Assembly: GCF_044751345.1 (NCBI RefSeq)
Contig: NZ_JBIWXY010000001.1
Coordinates: 1,240,001-1,304,000, forward strand
DNA: 64,000 bases
Direction: 5' to 3'
DNA from: Methylobacillus methanolivorans
GTDB taxonomy: Bacteria; Pseudomonadota; Gammaproteobacteria; Burkholderiales; Methylophilaceae
Shown here: positions 52,141-60,097 of the stretch, piece after piece
Numbering within the stretch: position 1 is the first letter of the stretch
Layout of the letters: every line of letters begins with the position of its first letter
Notes under the pieces: generated by a model
What the model saw: the letters and a program-made list of their open reading frames with translations, nothing else
Told to the model about the DNA's origin: nothing
Databases searched by the model: none
Made by a program: the position numbers and the translations under genes

Positions 52141-53268
52141 ATGGCAAAAAGAGATTATTACGAGGTACTGGGCGTCAACCGCGACGCTTCGGATGATGAA
52201 ATCAAGAAGGCTTACCGCAAGCTGGCGATGAAATTCCATCCGGACCGCAACCCGGACAACCCCAAGGCCGAAGAAAGCTTCAAGGAAGCCAAGGAAGCCT
52301 ACGAAATCCTGTCGGATGACCAGAAGCGCGGCGCCTATGACCAATATGGCCATGCTGGCGTAGACCCTAGCGCGGGTGCTGGTGCAGGCGGTGCTGGTTT
52401 TGGTAATTTTGCCGATGCCTTTGGCGATATCTTTGGTGATATTTTTGGCGGTGGCGGCGGTGGAGGCAATCGACGCTCCAACGTCTACCGTGGTGCAGAC
52501 CTGCGCTACAACATGGAAATCTCGCTTGAGGATGCTGCGCGCGGCACCGAGACCAAGATCCGTATTCCCGTCATGGCAGAATGCGAAACCTGTCACGGCT
52601 CAGGCGCACGCCCCGGCACACAACCCGTCACCTGCACCACCTGTGGCGGCCATGGCCAAGTACGTATGCAGCAAGGCTTCTTCTCCGTACAACAGACCTG
52701 CCCCAAGTGTCACGGCTCCGGCAAGATGGTGAAAGAGCCATGCCCCACCTGCCACGGCGGTGGTCGCGTCAAGCAGCACAAAACACTGTCGGTCAAGATT
52801 CCAGCCGGTGTGGACGAAGGTGATCGCATCCGCCTCTCAGGCGAAGGCGAAGCTGGCGTCAACGGCGGCCCTCCGGGCGACCTTTATGTCGTAGTGCATT
52901 TGAAGAAGCACGAAATCTTCGAGCGTGACGGCGCTAACCTGCATTGCGAAATGCCGATTAGCTTCACCACCGCAGCCCTGGGTGGCGAGATCGAAATCCC
53001 GACCCTGGATGGCCACGCCAAGATGAAGGTGCCGCCTGAAACCCAAACCGGCGCGGTATTCCGCCTACGCGGCAAGGGTATCAAGCCATTGCGTAGCAGC
53101 GACATGGGCGACCTCATGTGCCACGTCGTGGTGGAAACGCCCGTCAAGCTCACCGAGCGACAGAAAGAACTGTTGAAAGAACTTGAAGACATCAACCAGC
53201 AGGACTCCGGGAAACACAGCCCTAGGGCCAAATCCTGGATGACGAAGGTGAAAGACTTCTTCCAGTAA
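52141..53268 (+). CDS. dnaJ: Chaperone protein DnaJ (Hsp40)
   Basis: Co-chaperone that delivers substrates to DnaK and stimulates its ATPase. The 375 residues comprise a J domain (2-70) with the HPD motif in KFHPDRNPDN, a Gly/Phe-rich linker (about 75-120) and the zinc-binding domain with four repeats (CETCHGSG, CTTCGGHG, CPKCHGSG, CPTCHGGG). The C-terminal substrate domain follows. It ends at a strong terminator. Confidence 0.98.
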   Translation: MAKRDYYEVLGVNRDASDDEIKKAYRKLAMKFHPDRNPDNPKAEESFKEAKEAYEILSDDQKRGAYDQYGHAGVDPSAGAGAGGAGFGNFADAFGDIFGDIFGGGGGGGNRRSNVYRGADLRYNMEISLEDAARGTETKIRIPVMAECETCHGSGARPGTQPVTCTTCGGHGQVRMQQGFFSVQQTCPKCHGSGKMVKEPCPTCHGGGRVKQHKTLSVKIPAGVDEGDRIRLSGEGEAGVNGGPPGDLYVVVHLKKHEIFERDGANLHCEMPISFTTAALGGEIEIPTLDGHAKMKVPPETQTGAVFRLRGKGIKPLRSSDMGDLMCHVVVETPVKLTERQKELLKELEDINQQDSGKHSPRAKSWMTKVKDFFQ

Positions 53269-53280
53269 ACCTTGAAATAC

Positions 53281-53315
53281 ACAAAAGACATGGTAAAAAA
53301 CCATGTCTTTTGTTT
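53281..53315. terminator. Terminator after dnaJ
   Basis: A perfect 14-base inverted repeat, ACAAAAGACATGGT and its complement, with an AAAAA loop and a T-rich exit. It serves dnaJ and may also stop the convergent HNH gene. Confidence 0.88.
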
Positions 53316-53355
53316 CCTATCGAATAACTTCCAAGCCTCATAATTGCCTTTGAGC

Positions 53356-53997
53356 TTATGACAAAAGCTCTATTCGCTTATTGGATGGTAAAACCTCCTC
53401 CAATCCACTCCACTCGGTCAGACATGGTGTCCTGAATCTAGGATCTTGCAAACCCACCTCATCTAGCGTGAAGTCCATCCTACCAAAATTACATGCAGCA
53501 CAAGTCACAACCATATTATCTAGATGATTGCTACCCCCACGAGCATGAGGAAGAATATGGTCATATTGTGCCCATAATGCTTGGAAAGCCGCGTGCTGCA
53601 TAATATTTTTCCTGCCCCAAGGAATTGCTTCGGGATAAAGCTTATGAAGATATACTCGAACCTCTTTACGAATAACAGGAATACCACAGAACCGGCAATT
53701 AAAGCCATCTCGATGATGCAAGGTGATCTTTTCCGCTAATGTTGGCATGCGCACTTCAACACGCATTGATTTCTCTATAATGGGTAAAGCGCCTTCTACG
53801 AAACGATATTGAACATATTCGCTTCTTTTCCCCCAAACAGACTCTAACCATTGCCGCACAATTTCATCGTTTGCCTCAGAAAAAAGGGAATATGCTTTCT
53901 TCATTTCTCCCTCCTGATGTGCTTTCACCGCTTGACGCAATAGCTCAGCACAGTAAAAGATTTCTGGTATTGGCAATCGAAAACAAGTTCTAAGCAT
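53356..53997 (-). CDS. HNH endonuclease domain protein
   Basis: From the ATG at 53997 the product is 213 residues. Numbered from the longer frame start (TTG at 54021), it has a zinc CxxC at 109-112 (NCRFCG), the HNH core YDHILPHARGGSNHLDNM (Asp154-His155, Asn169) and the second CAACN (174-178). The first 100 residues are helical with no domain I recognise. The DNA is distinctly AT-rich compared with neighbours, suggesting acquisition. Nuclease activity is likely by family; role is unknown. Confidence 0.72.
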   Translation of the reverse strand: MLRTCFRLPIPEIFYCAELLRQAVKAHQEGEMKKAYSLFSEANDEIVRQWLESVWGKRSEYVQYRFVEGALPIIEKSMRVEVRMPTLAEKITLHHRDGFNCRFCGIPVIRKEVRVYLHKLYPEAIPWGRKNIMQHAAFQALWAQYDHILPHARGGSNHLDNMVVTCAACNFGRMDFTLDEVGLQDPRFRTPCLTEWSGLEEVLPSNKRIELLS

Positions 53998-54081
53998 TTT
54001 TCTTATTAACTCACCGAGCAACTATCAAGTAAAAAAGTTTCTCCTAAATTATTACACGAACCATATCCACTCCCATTTTTC

Positions 54082-55302
54082 ATGGCTAACAACAATACTC
54101 CCCCATCCGATCTATCCCTCCTCAGCGGATGGCTGCTCCTGCTAGGCGCCCTGACCGGCCTCGCACCATTATCAATAGACATGTATCTCCCTGGCTTTCC
54201 CGCCATTGAGAAAAGCTTGCTCGCGCAAGCTGGCAGTGCAGAATTAACGCTGGCAAGTTATTTTATTGGTTTGGCAATCGGGCAGCTGTTCTATGGCCCA
54301 CTCAGTGACCGCTTTGGGCGCCGCTTGCCATTGATGGTAGGGCTGGTGATTTATATTGCCGCATCCATTGGCTGCGCCTTCGCAGGCAGTATTCCGGAAC
54401 TGATTATCTGGCGTTTTCTACAGGCACTGGGCGGCTGTGCAGGAATGGTAGTGACACTCGCCATCATCCGTGACCGCTGTAGCGCCAATGACGCGGCACG
54501 GGCACTCTCGATGCTCATCTTGGTGATGGGCCTGGCACCGATTCTTGCCCCGCTCATTGGCGGCTGGATCGTGACCACGTTCGATTGGCGCGCCCTATTC
54601 CTCACCTTGGCATTCGCAGGCAGCCTAGGATTATTAGCCGTGTATTTCCACCTTGAGGAAACACACGATACGCGCCACGAGCCTCCGCTGGTATTGCGTC
54701 ACGTACTGCGTAATTACGGCAGGCTGATGATAGACCGCAGCTTTATCGGTTACACCTTAAGCGGCGGCTTGGCGCGCGCAGGGATGTTTGCTTATATCGC
54801 AGGCTCGCCATTTGTGTTCATTGAGTATTATGAAATTCCCGCGCAGCATTATGGCTGGATTTTCGGCATCAATGCAGCCGGATTAATCCTCTTTAGCCAG
54901 ATCAATGCCTGGCGCCTGAAAAAGCATGATGCAACGGTGCTGCTCTCACGGGCATTGTGGCTTCCTGGCGGCATTGGCCTCATTCTGCTTGGTTTATCGC
55001 TGACAGGCCATATCACCTTGCCGCTATTGCTAGTGGGGATTTTCTGCTTCGTTGCCAGCATCGGCTATATTGGCCCCAACTCCAGTGCTGCAACATTAGC
55101 CACTCACGGGCAGCAGGCAGGGACTGCCTCTGCATTGATGGGCTCATTGCAATTCGGCCTCGCTACACTGGCAGGTGGCTTAGTCAATCTACTGCATGAC
55201 GGCACAACATGTCCGATGGCAATTGTGATGGCAGGCTGCGGAATTGGGGCATGGCTGGCACACCGCCTGATCATCGTCAAACCTGTTTCTCATGCTAATT
55301 GA
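54082..55302 (+). CDS. Bcr/CflA-family MFS drug efflux transporter
   Basis: Proton-driven exporter of 406 residues with about 12 hydrophobic segments. APLSIDMYLPGFPAIE in helix 1 and GQLFYGPLSDRFGRRLPL in the loop 2-3 region are Bcr/CflA signatures, as is RDRCSANDAARALSMLILVMGLAPILAPLIGGWI. Substrates such as bicyclomycin or chloramphenicol are known for relatives but not shown here. It ends at a bidirectional terminator shared with leuA. Confidence 0.88.
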   Translation: MANNNTPPSDLSLLSGWLLLLGALTGLAPLSIDMYLPGFPAIEKSLLAQAGSAELTLASYFIGLAIGQLFYGPLSDRFGRRLPLMVGLVIYIAASIGCAFAGSIPELIIWRFLQALGGCAGMVVTLAIIRDRCSANDAARALSMLILVMGLAPILAPLIGGWIVTTFDWRALFLTLAFAGSLGLLAVYFHLEETHDTRHEPPLVLRHVLRNYGRLMIDRSFIGYTLSGGLARAGMFAYIAGSPFVFIEYYEIPAQHYGWIFGINAAGLILFSQINAWRLKKHDATVLLSRALWLPGGIGLILLGLSLTGHITLPLLLVGIFCFVASIGYIGPNSSAATLATHGQQAGTASALMGSLQFGLATLAGGLVNLLHDGTTCPMAIVMAGCGIGAWLAHRLIIVKPVSHAN

Positions 55303-55320
55303 GCTGGCTTGAGCTGAAGT

Positions 55321-55356
55321 AAAAAAGCCCACCAGGGTCACCCCTGGTGGGCTTTT
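55321..55356. terminator. Bidirectional terminator between the MFS gene and leuA
   Basis: A perfect 15-base stem, AAAAGCCCACCAGGG and its complement, around TCAC with A and T tracts on the two sides. Both genes converge on it. Confidence 0.93.
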
Positions 55357-55389
55357 CATGTTTGCTCGGTCAGAGCAAAGGTAGAGTTG

Positions 55390-57075
55390 TCACAACAAGA
55401 ACGATTGTTTTGCCTCAGCACCCAAGCGCTGATACAAACGGTTAATGCCACTGATCACCGCCAGGATGGAAGCCGTCACGAGATTATCGTGTATGCCTGC
55501 CCCGTACACCGTACCAGGCTGCCCGTCGGTCTCAAGCTCGGCAAAAGCCACCGCCTTGGCTGCCGCGCCTGCACCCAGCGCACGCTCTTCGTAATCATGG
55601 ATACGGAACTTGCTGCCAAATGCGTGTGCCAAGGCATCGATTGGGCCGTTGCCCTTGCCTTGCAGCACGGTTTCAACACCATGAATACTTGCCGTAAGCT
55701 TGATGTGCTGGATGCCATCTCGTTCGTCGAGTGTATGGTCGATGTAGTGCACGGGGGCATTGGCAGCGATGTACTCCTCGTTAAACAATTGCCAGATGCC
55801 CTCGGCATTCACCTCTTGCCCGCTGCTATCGGTCAATCGCTGCACGGCGCTGCTGAACTCAACCTGCATGCGGCGTGGCATGGCGAGGCCATAGCCCGAC
55901 TCCAGTAAGTAAGCGATGCCGCCCTTGCCCGATTGGCTGTTGACGCGAATGATGGAATCATAGGTGCGGCCCACGTCGTGTGGGTCTATAGGCAAATACG
56001 GCACTTGCCAGAGCGCCTCTGGCTGCTGTACGGCAAAGCCTTTCTTGATCGCATCCTGATGCGAGCCGGAGAACGCAGTAAACACCAAGTCACCGGCATA
56101 CGGGTGGCGCGCATGCACCGGCAACTGCGTGCAATCCTCCACCGTGCGGGCAATGCTGTTGATCTGGGAAAAATCCAGGCCTGGATCAACGCCCTGGGTA
56201 TAAAGATTGAGCGCCAGGGTCACAAGGTCGACATTGCCAGTACGCTCGCCATGCCCGAATAAACAGCCCTCAATACGGTCTGCTCCCGCCATCACTGCCA
56301 GCTCGGCTGCCGCCACTGCGGTACCGCGATCATTGTGTGGGTGCACACTAATGATGACGCTATCGCGGCGAGCAAGGTTGGTATGCATCCACTCGATCTG
56401 GTCGGCATAGTAGTTAGGCGTACCCACTTCCACTGTAGCAGGCAGGTTGAGGATAACCTTGCGCTCAGGTGTTGCCTGCCAGATGTCTGTCATGGCATCG
56501 CACACGTCCTTGGCGAAATCCAGCTCGGTTGCAGTGAAGGTTTCCGGGCTATATTGAAACACCCACTCAGTCTCGGGGCGCTCATCGGCTAATTGCTTGA
56601 TCAAGCGGGCACTATCGGTGGCAATCTTCTTGGCGCCGGCCTTATCAGTGCGAAACACCGTCTCACGGAATACTGGCGACGTCGCATTGTAAACGTGCAC
56701 GATGGCACGCCGCGCACCTTGCAAGGATTCGAACGTACGGCGGATCAAGTCTTCGCGCGCCTGAGTGAGCACCTCGATGGTGACATCATCGGGAATGTGA
56801 CCGTTCTCGATCAAGTTTCGCACAAAATCGAAGTCAGTCTGCGATGCAGAAGGAAATGCCACCTCGATCTCCTTGAAGCCGATCTCCACCAGCATCTTGA
56901 ACATGCGCAGCTTGCGTTCAGCATTCATGGGCTCGAACAAGGCCTGATTACCATCGCGCAGGTCTGTGCTCATCCAGATGGGCGCACGGGTAATGGTACG
57001 CATCGGCCATTGGCGATTTGGCAAGTTGATCGGCGTAAACGGGCGGTATTTGCTGCTTGGATTCTTCAACATCAT
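55390..57075 (-). CDS. leuA: 2-isopropylmalate synthase
   Basis: First step of leucine synthesis: acetyl-CoA plus 2-oxoisovalerate to 2-isopropylmalate. The 561-residue protein is of the long LeuA type (about 560 residues, as in actinobacteria and some Proteobacteria). PIWMSTDLRDGNQALFEPM starts the TIM barrel, SVHPHNDRGTAVAAAELAVMAGADRIEGCLFGHGERTGN holds the metal ligands, and a regulatory domain ends the protein. Start is ATG at 57075 or 57072. A leucine-rich leader ORF lies upstream. Confidence 0.94.
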   Translation of the reverse strand: MMLKNPSSKYRPFTPINLPNRQWPMRTITRAPIWMSTDLRDGNQALFEPMNAERKLRMFKMLVEIGFKEIEVAFPSASQTDFDFVRNLIENGHIPDDVTIEVLTQAREDLIRRTFESLQGARRAIVHVYNATSPVFRETVFRTDKAGAKKIATDSARLIKQLADERPETEWVFQYSPETFTATELDFAKDVCDAMTDIWQATPERKVILNLPATVEVGTPNYYADQIEWMHTNLARRDSVIISVHPHNDRGTAVAAAELAVMAGADRIEGCLFGHGERTGNVDLVTLALNLYTQGVDPGLDFSQINSIARTVEDCTQLPVHARHPYAGDLVFTAFSGSHQDAIKKGFAVQQPEALWQVPYLPIDPHDVGRTYDSIIRVNSQSGKGGIAYLLESGYGLAMPRRMQVEFSSAVQRLTDSSGQEVNAEGIWQLFNEEYIAANAPVHYIDHTLDERDGIQHIKLTASIHGVETVLQGKGNGPIDALAHAFGSKFRIHDYEERALGAGAAAKAVAFAELETDGQPGTVYGAGIHDNLVTASILAVISGINRLYQRLGAEAKQSFLL

Positions 57076-57308
57076 ATTTCTTTCAAAAGTTCAGTTCGCG
57101 GACTGCGGTATCTAGATTGTGATCCAGGGCTGCCAGGCTACCGCTCACGCAAGGCCTGACAACCGCGTGGCAGTCGGAATACTCTTAAACAATATGTTAT
57201 ATGACACATGATGCAAATATCCTATGGGATGAAGCGAAACTCAATCAATCGTTATTGCCCTTTGGACAACAAGGACAACTCAATAAAACCGGCAGGAGAA
57301 AGTAAGAA
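57076..57308 (-). promoter_or_regulatory. Leader region between leuL-like ORF and leuA
   Basis: No protein gene was seen in these 233 bases. On the minus strand, near 57173-57131, CTGCCA and TGGCAG can pair across an inner segment. TTGTCC and GGGCAA near 57272-57258 form a small hairpin. No clear terminator with a T tract was found, so attenuation is a hypothesis. Confidence 0.4.
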
Positions 57309-57395
57309 TTAGATGCGCGCGGAGCGCAGCAGCAGACCTAGGCTTAGGAGGGCCTGGGCGGAAAACACAAACAATGTGGTCTGCTGGATTTGCAT
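57309..57395 (-). CDS. Candidate leucine leader peptide of leuA
   Basis: A 28-codon ORF from ATG at 57395 to TAA at 57309 with seven leucines. The run CTC CTA AGC CTA GGT CTG CTG CTG holds six Leu within eight codons and includes the uncommon CTA twice. Leucine-rich leaders control leu genes by attenuation in Proteobacteria. The predicted -10 element lies only 9 bases upstream, giving an almost leaderless ATG. No ribosome site is visible, so either the peptide is translated without one or the promoter is elsewhere. Confidence 0.5.
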   Translation of the reverse strand: MQIQQTTLFVFSAQALLSLGLLLRSARI

Positions 57396-57404
57396 AGTGG
57401 GGCC

Positions 57405-57434
57405 ATGATAAACAGAAGGCATACTGACTGTCAA
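57405..57434 (-). promoter_or_regulatory. Putative leuA promoter
   Basis: TTGACA (57434-57429) and TATCAT (57410-57405) with an 18-base spacer, strongly resembling sigma-70. The -35 lies inside an 11-base direct repeat. Confidence 0.6.
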
Positions 57435-57476
57435 ACCCCAGAGACGCTTGCTTCAAACCTACTTGCTGTCAAACCC
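57428..57476 (-). repeat. Direct repeat GGGTTTGACAG upstream of leuA
   Basis: Identical 11-mers at 57428-57438 and 57466-57476 (minus strand GGGTTTGACAG), 38 bases apart. One overlaps the predicted -35 element. This spacing would suit a dimeric regulator, but no family can be named. Confidence 0.5.
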
Positions 57477-57518
57477 AAAAATAACTGCGTTAACTTGCAG
57501 CGCAAGCTTGCATCAAGG

Positions 57519-57550
57519 CGAACATGGTTGTGCAGCCACAGCCACGTTCG
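57519..57550 (-). terminator. Hairpin after the esterase gene
   Basis: A 14-base imperfect inverted repeat (CGAACATGGTTGTG and CACAGCCACGTTCG) with a CAGC loop; two positions pair as G-U in RNA. It is 27 bases beyond the esterase stop but has no T tract, so it may be a weak terminator. Confidence 0.4.
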
Positions 57551-57576
57551 TCTGATGTGGGATGTTGAGCAATATG

Positions 57577-58572
57577 CTAGATATGCTTACGTATCTCGCC
57601 CGCTGCCTGCATGATGGAAGCATAGGTTTGTGGGGTCTTGGCAAGCGGATTCAACAAGCCGAAATCATGAATCGCACCCAGGTAACGCGTACAGGTGACA
57701 CTGACCCCGGCATCGGTCAGCAGATGTGCATAGGCCTCTGCCTCGTCACGTAACACGTCGAACTCTGCCGTTTGTATCAATGCTGGCGGCAGGTCAGCCA
57801 AGTGCTCCAGGCTGGCATTGAGCGGTGAGGCATAGGGCTCCTCACGGGCATCCTTGTTTTCCAGATAGTTATCCCAGAACCACTTCATCATCTCGCGGGT
57901 GAGGAAATAGCCATCCGCAAAATGCTGGTAGGACTCGGTATTGAACTTTGCATCGGTCACTGGCCAGAACAAGGTCTGGTGCTTGATGAAGGGCTCGCGC
58001 TTTTCCTTTGCCATCATGCAAACCACGGCGGCCATATTCCCACCAACGCTATTGCCAGCCACGGCCAGACGCTGGCTATCTACGCCGATTTCCTCGCCAT
58101 GCTGCGCCACCCACTTGGTGGCAAGATAACACTCGACGATTGCCGTGGGGTACTTCGCCTCTGGAGAGCGCGTGTAATCAACAAAAACCACGGCACAGTT
58201 AGATGCCACACAGAGATCGTGCACCAAGCGCTGGTGCGTAGGGAAATCCCCGAGCACCCAACCACCGCCATGGAAGAACATGATGACGGGCGGCTTGATG
58301 GCAATGTCAGCAGGCTTCACGATAAAGAGATGGATGGAATGGCCTTCAATGGCGACCTCACGTTCCTCAACACTAACACCATCCAGATTGACTTCAACAC
58401 TGGCCTGCAAATCACTCAAGACCTTGCGGGCCTCGGCAGGCGCCAGTTCTTCCACTGGCGTACTGTCAGCGGCTGCCAACTCTTCGAGAAAGGCACGGGT
58501 ACGCGGCTCCATGCCGCTATATTCCTGCTTATCGGAAGTAAATGAATGCAGAATGGGGTCGAGAATATTCAC
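57577..58572 (-). CDS. HSL-family alpha/beta hydrolase (esterase)
   Basis: Carboxylesterase-like enzyme of the hormone-sensitive lipase group. The oxyanion loop is MFFHGGGWVLGD, the nucleophile elbow is AGNSVGGNMAAV and the acid/His segments are EFDVLRDEAEAYA and GAIHDFGLL. The GTG start at 58572 has AGGAGA seven bases upstream, giving 331 residues; a longer frame to 58608 lacks this support. The substrate is unknown. Confidence 0.85.
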   Translation of the reverse strand: MNILDPILHSFTSDKQEYSGMEPRTRAFLEELAAADSTPVEELAPAEARKVLSDLQASVEVNLDGVSVEEREVAIEGHSIHLFIVKPADIAIKPPVIMFFHGGGWVLGDFPTHQRLVHDLCVASNCAVVFVDYTRSPEAKYPTAIVECYLATKWVAQHGEEIGVDSQRLAVAGNSVGGNMAAVVCMMAKEKREPFIKHQTLFWPVTDAKFNTESYQHFADGYFLTREMMKWFWDNYLENKDAREEPYASPLNASLEHLADLPPALIQTAEFDVLRDEAEAYAHLLTDAGVSVTCTRYLGAIHDFGLLNPLAKTPQTYASIMQAAGEIRKHI

Positions 58573-58669
58573 GGTACATCTCCTGTACAGGTAGTAGTGA
58601 ATATGCATTTTGCGCCCATGACGCAGCGTGGTATGTCAGCAGGACGCTGACGTGCTTGTAGGAAGCGGG

Positions 58670-60097
58670 CTATTCCTGCTCAGGCAAACCTTCCCAGCCA
58701 CCACCCAGCGCAGCGATTAACTGTACGCTGTTGATCAGCCGACTTTGTTGCAAAGTCAGCAAGGTACGCTCGCTACTGAGCGCAGTGGTTTGCGCCGTGA
58801 CGACATCAAGAAAACCAATCAGCCCCACGCGGTATTGATTGGTATATTGCTTGAGCGCCTTGCGCGCTGCAGCGACGGATTCTTCACGCAATGCAGATTC
58901 CTCACCCAGTGTATGCAAAGCTACCAGGTAATCCTCCACTTCCTTGAATGCAGTCAAGACTGTCTGGCGATAGCTCGCTACTGCTGCATCGTAGCTGGCC
59001 TCAGATTGCACGACGTTATATTTGTTCTGCAAACCATCGAACAAGGTCATGGCCAATTGCGGCCCCACTGACCAATAACGGTTCGGCAGCGTCATCCAGT
59101 CATTGAAAGTGCTGCTACGGTAGCCCCCGCTAGCAGACAAGCTCAAGCTGGGATAATAGGCTGACTTCGCCACACCAATATTGGCATTGGCCGCCATCAC
59201 GGAGCGCTCCGCAGAGGCCACATCTGGCCTGCGCTCCAGCAATTGGCTAGGCACGGAGGCTGGAATGGCAGGCAATTGCGGCACGGCATCGCTTTCGGCC
59301 AGGCTGTAATCGGCGGGCGGCACACCAATCAGTACGGCAATGGCATTTTCCAGCTGTGCTCGCTGCCAAACCAAGTCCACCAGATCGGCTTCTGCATTCT
59401 TGAGCTGCGTGGTGGCTGCGGCAACATCCGCACTGGCGACCACACCACGCTTGTACTGGCTTTGCGTCAATTGGACGACCCGACGGTAGGTATCGACGGT
59501 TTCCTGTAATAGACGCTTCTGCTGGTCCATCACACGGATCTGCAGGTAGTTCTGTACCAGCTCGGATTGCATGCTGAGCCGCATGGCAGCCAGCGTCGCA
59601 AAGCTGGCATCAGCGCTGGCGCGATTGGCTTCCAGCGTGCGCCTGAGCTTGCCCCAGATATCGAGCTCCCAGCTGGCATTGAGCGCGGCGTTGTAAGTGG
59701 TGCGTATGCCGCTGATCTGCACGGCTTGGCTAGAGTTCGAGCTACCCGTTCCCTGCCCTGCGCGTGTCTTGCCAACGGTAGCGTTCAGTTGCGGCCATAA
59801 GGCACCACGGGCGCCCTGGGCCAAGGCAAAAGCCTGGCGGTATTGCGCCTCGTATTGCGCCACGGTCTGGTTGCTGTCATTGAGCCGTGCCACCAACTGG
59901 TTAAGCGCTGTATCGCCGTAGCGCATCCACCACTGTCCTTTCGGCACCTCATCTGCCGGGGCTGCAACGCTCCAGCCCTCTTGATGCTTGAATGCAGCAG
60001 GCACGGCACTCTGCGGTCTATGATAATCCGGGCCTACCATGCAGGCAGATAACAGGACGGACAAGCTAACGACACCAAGCTTGGCACTGGTACTCAT
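58670..60097 (-). CDS. NodT-family outer membrane efflux lipoprotein
   Basis: TolC-like outer-membrane exit duct for an RND pump. The 475-residue protein begins with a lipoprotein signal (LSVLLSACMVGPDYHRP, Cys19) and has the duplicated coiled-coil domains of the family (YEAQYRQAFALAQGARGALWPQL, LERRPDVASAERSVMAANANIGVAKSAYYPSL). The ATG overlaps the stop of the RND gene by four bases, so the three proteins form one efflux operon. Confidence 0.9.
   Translation of the reverse strand: MSTSAKLGVVSLSVLLSACMVGPDYHRPQSAVPAAFKHQEGWSVAAPADEVPKGQWWMRYGDTALNQLVARLNDSNQTVAQYEAQYRQAFALAQGARGALWPQLNATVGKTRAGQGTGSSNSSQAVQISGIRTTYNAALNASWELDIWGKLRRTLEANRASADASFATLAAMRLSMQSELVQNYLQIRVMDQQKRLLQETVDTYRRVVQLTQSQYKRGVVASADVAAATTQLKNAEADLVDLVWQRAQLENAIAVLIGVPPADYSLAESDAVPQLPAIPASVPSQLLERRPDVASAERSVMAANANIGVAKSAYYPSLSLSASGGYRSSTFNDWMTLPNRYWSVGPQLAMTLFDGLQNKYNVVQSEASYDAAVASYRQTVLTAFKEVEDYLVALHTLGEESALREESVAAARKALKQYTNQYRVGLIGFLDVVTAQTTALSSERTLLTLQQSRLINSVQLIAALGGGWEGLPEQE

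Noticed and set aside
57390..57614. Plus-strand frame of 74 codons opposite the leuA upstream region
   Set aside because: It overlaps the 3' end of the esterase gene and the leuA promoter, has no ribosome site and no familiar sequence.
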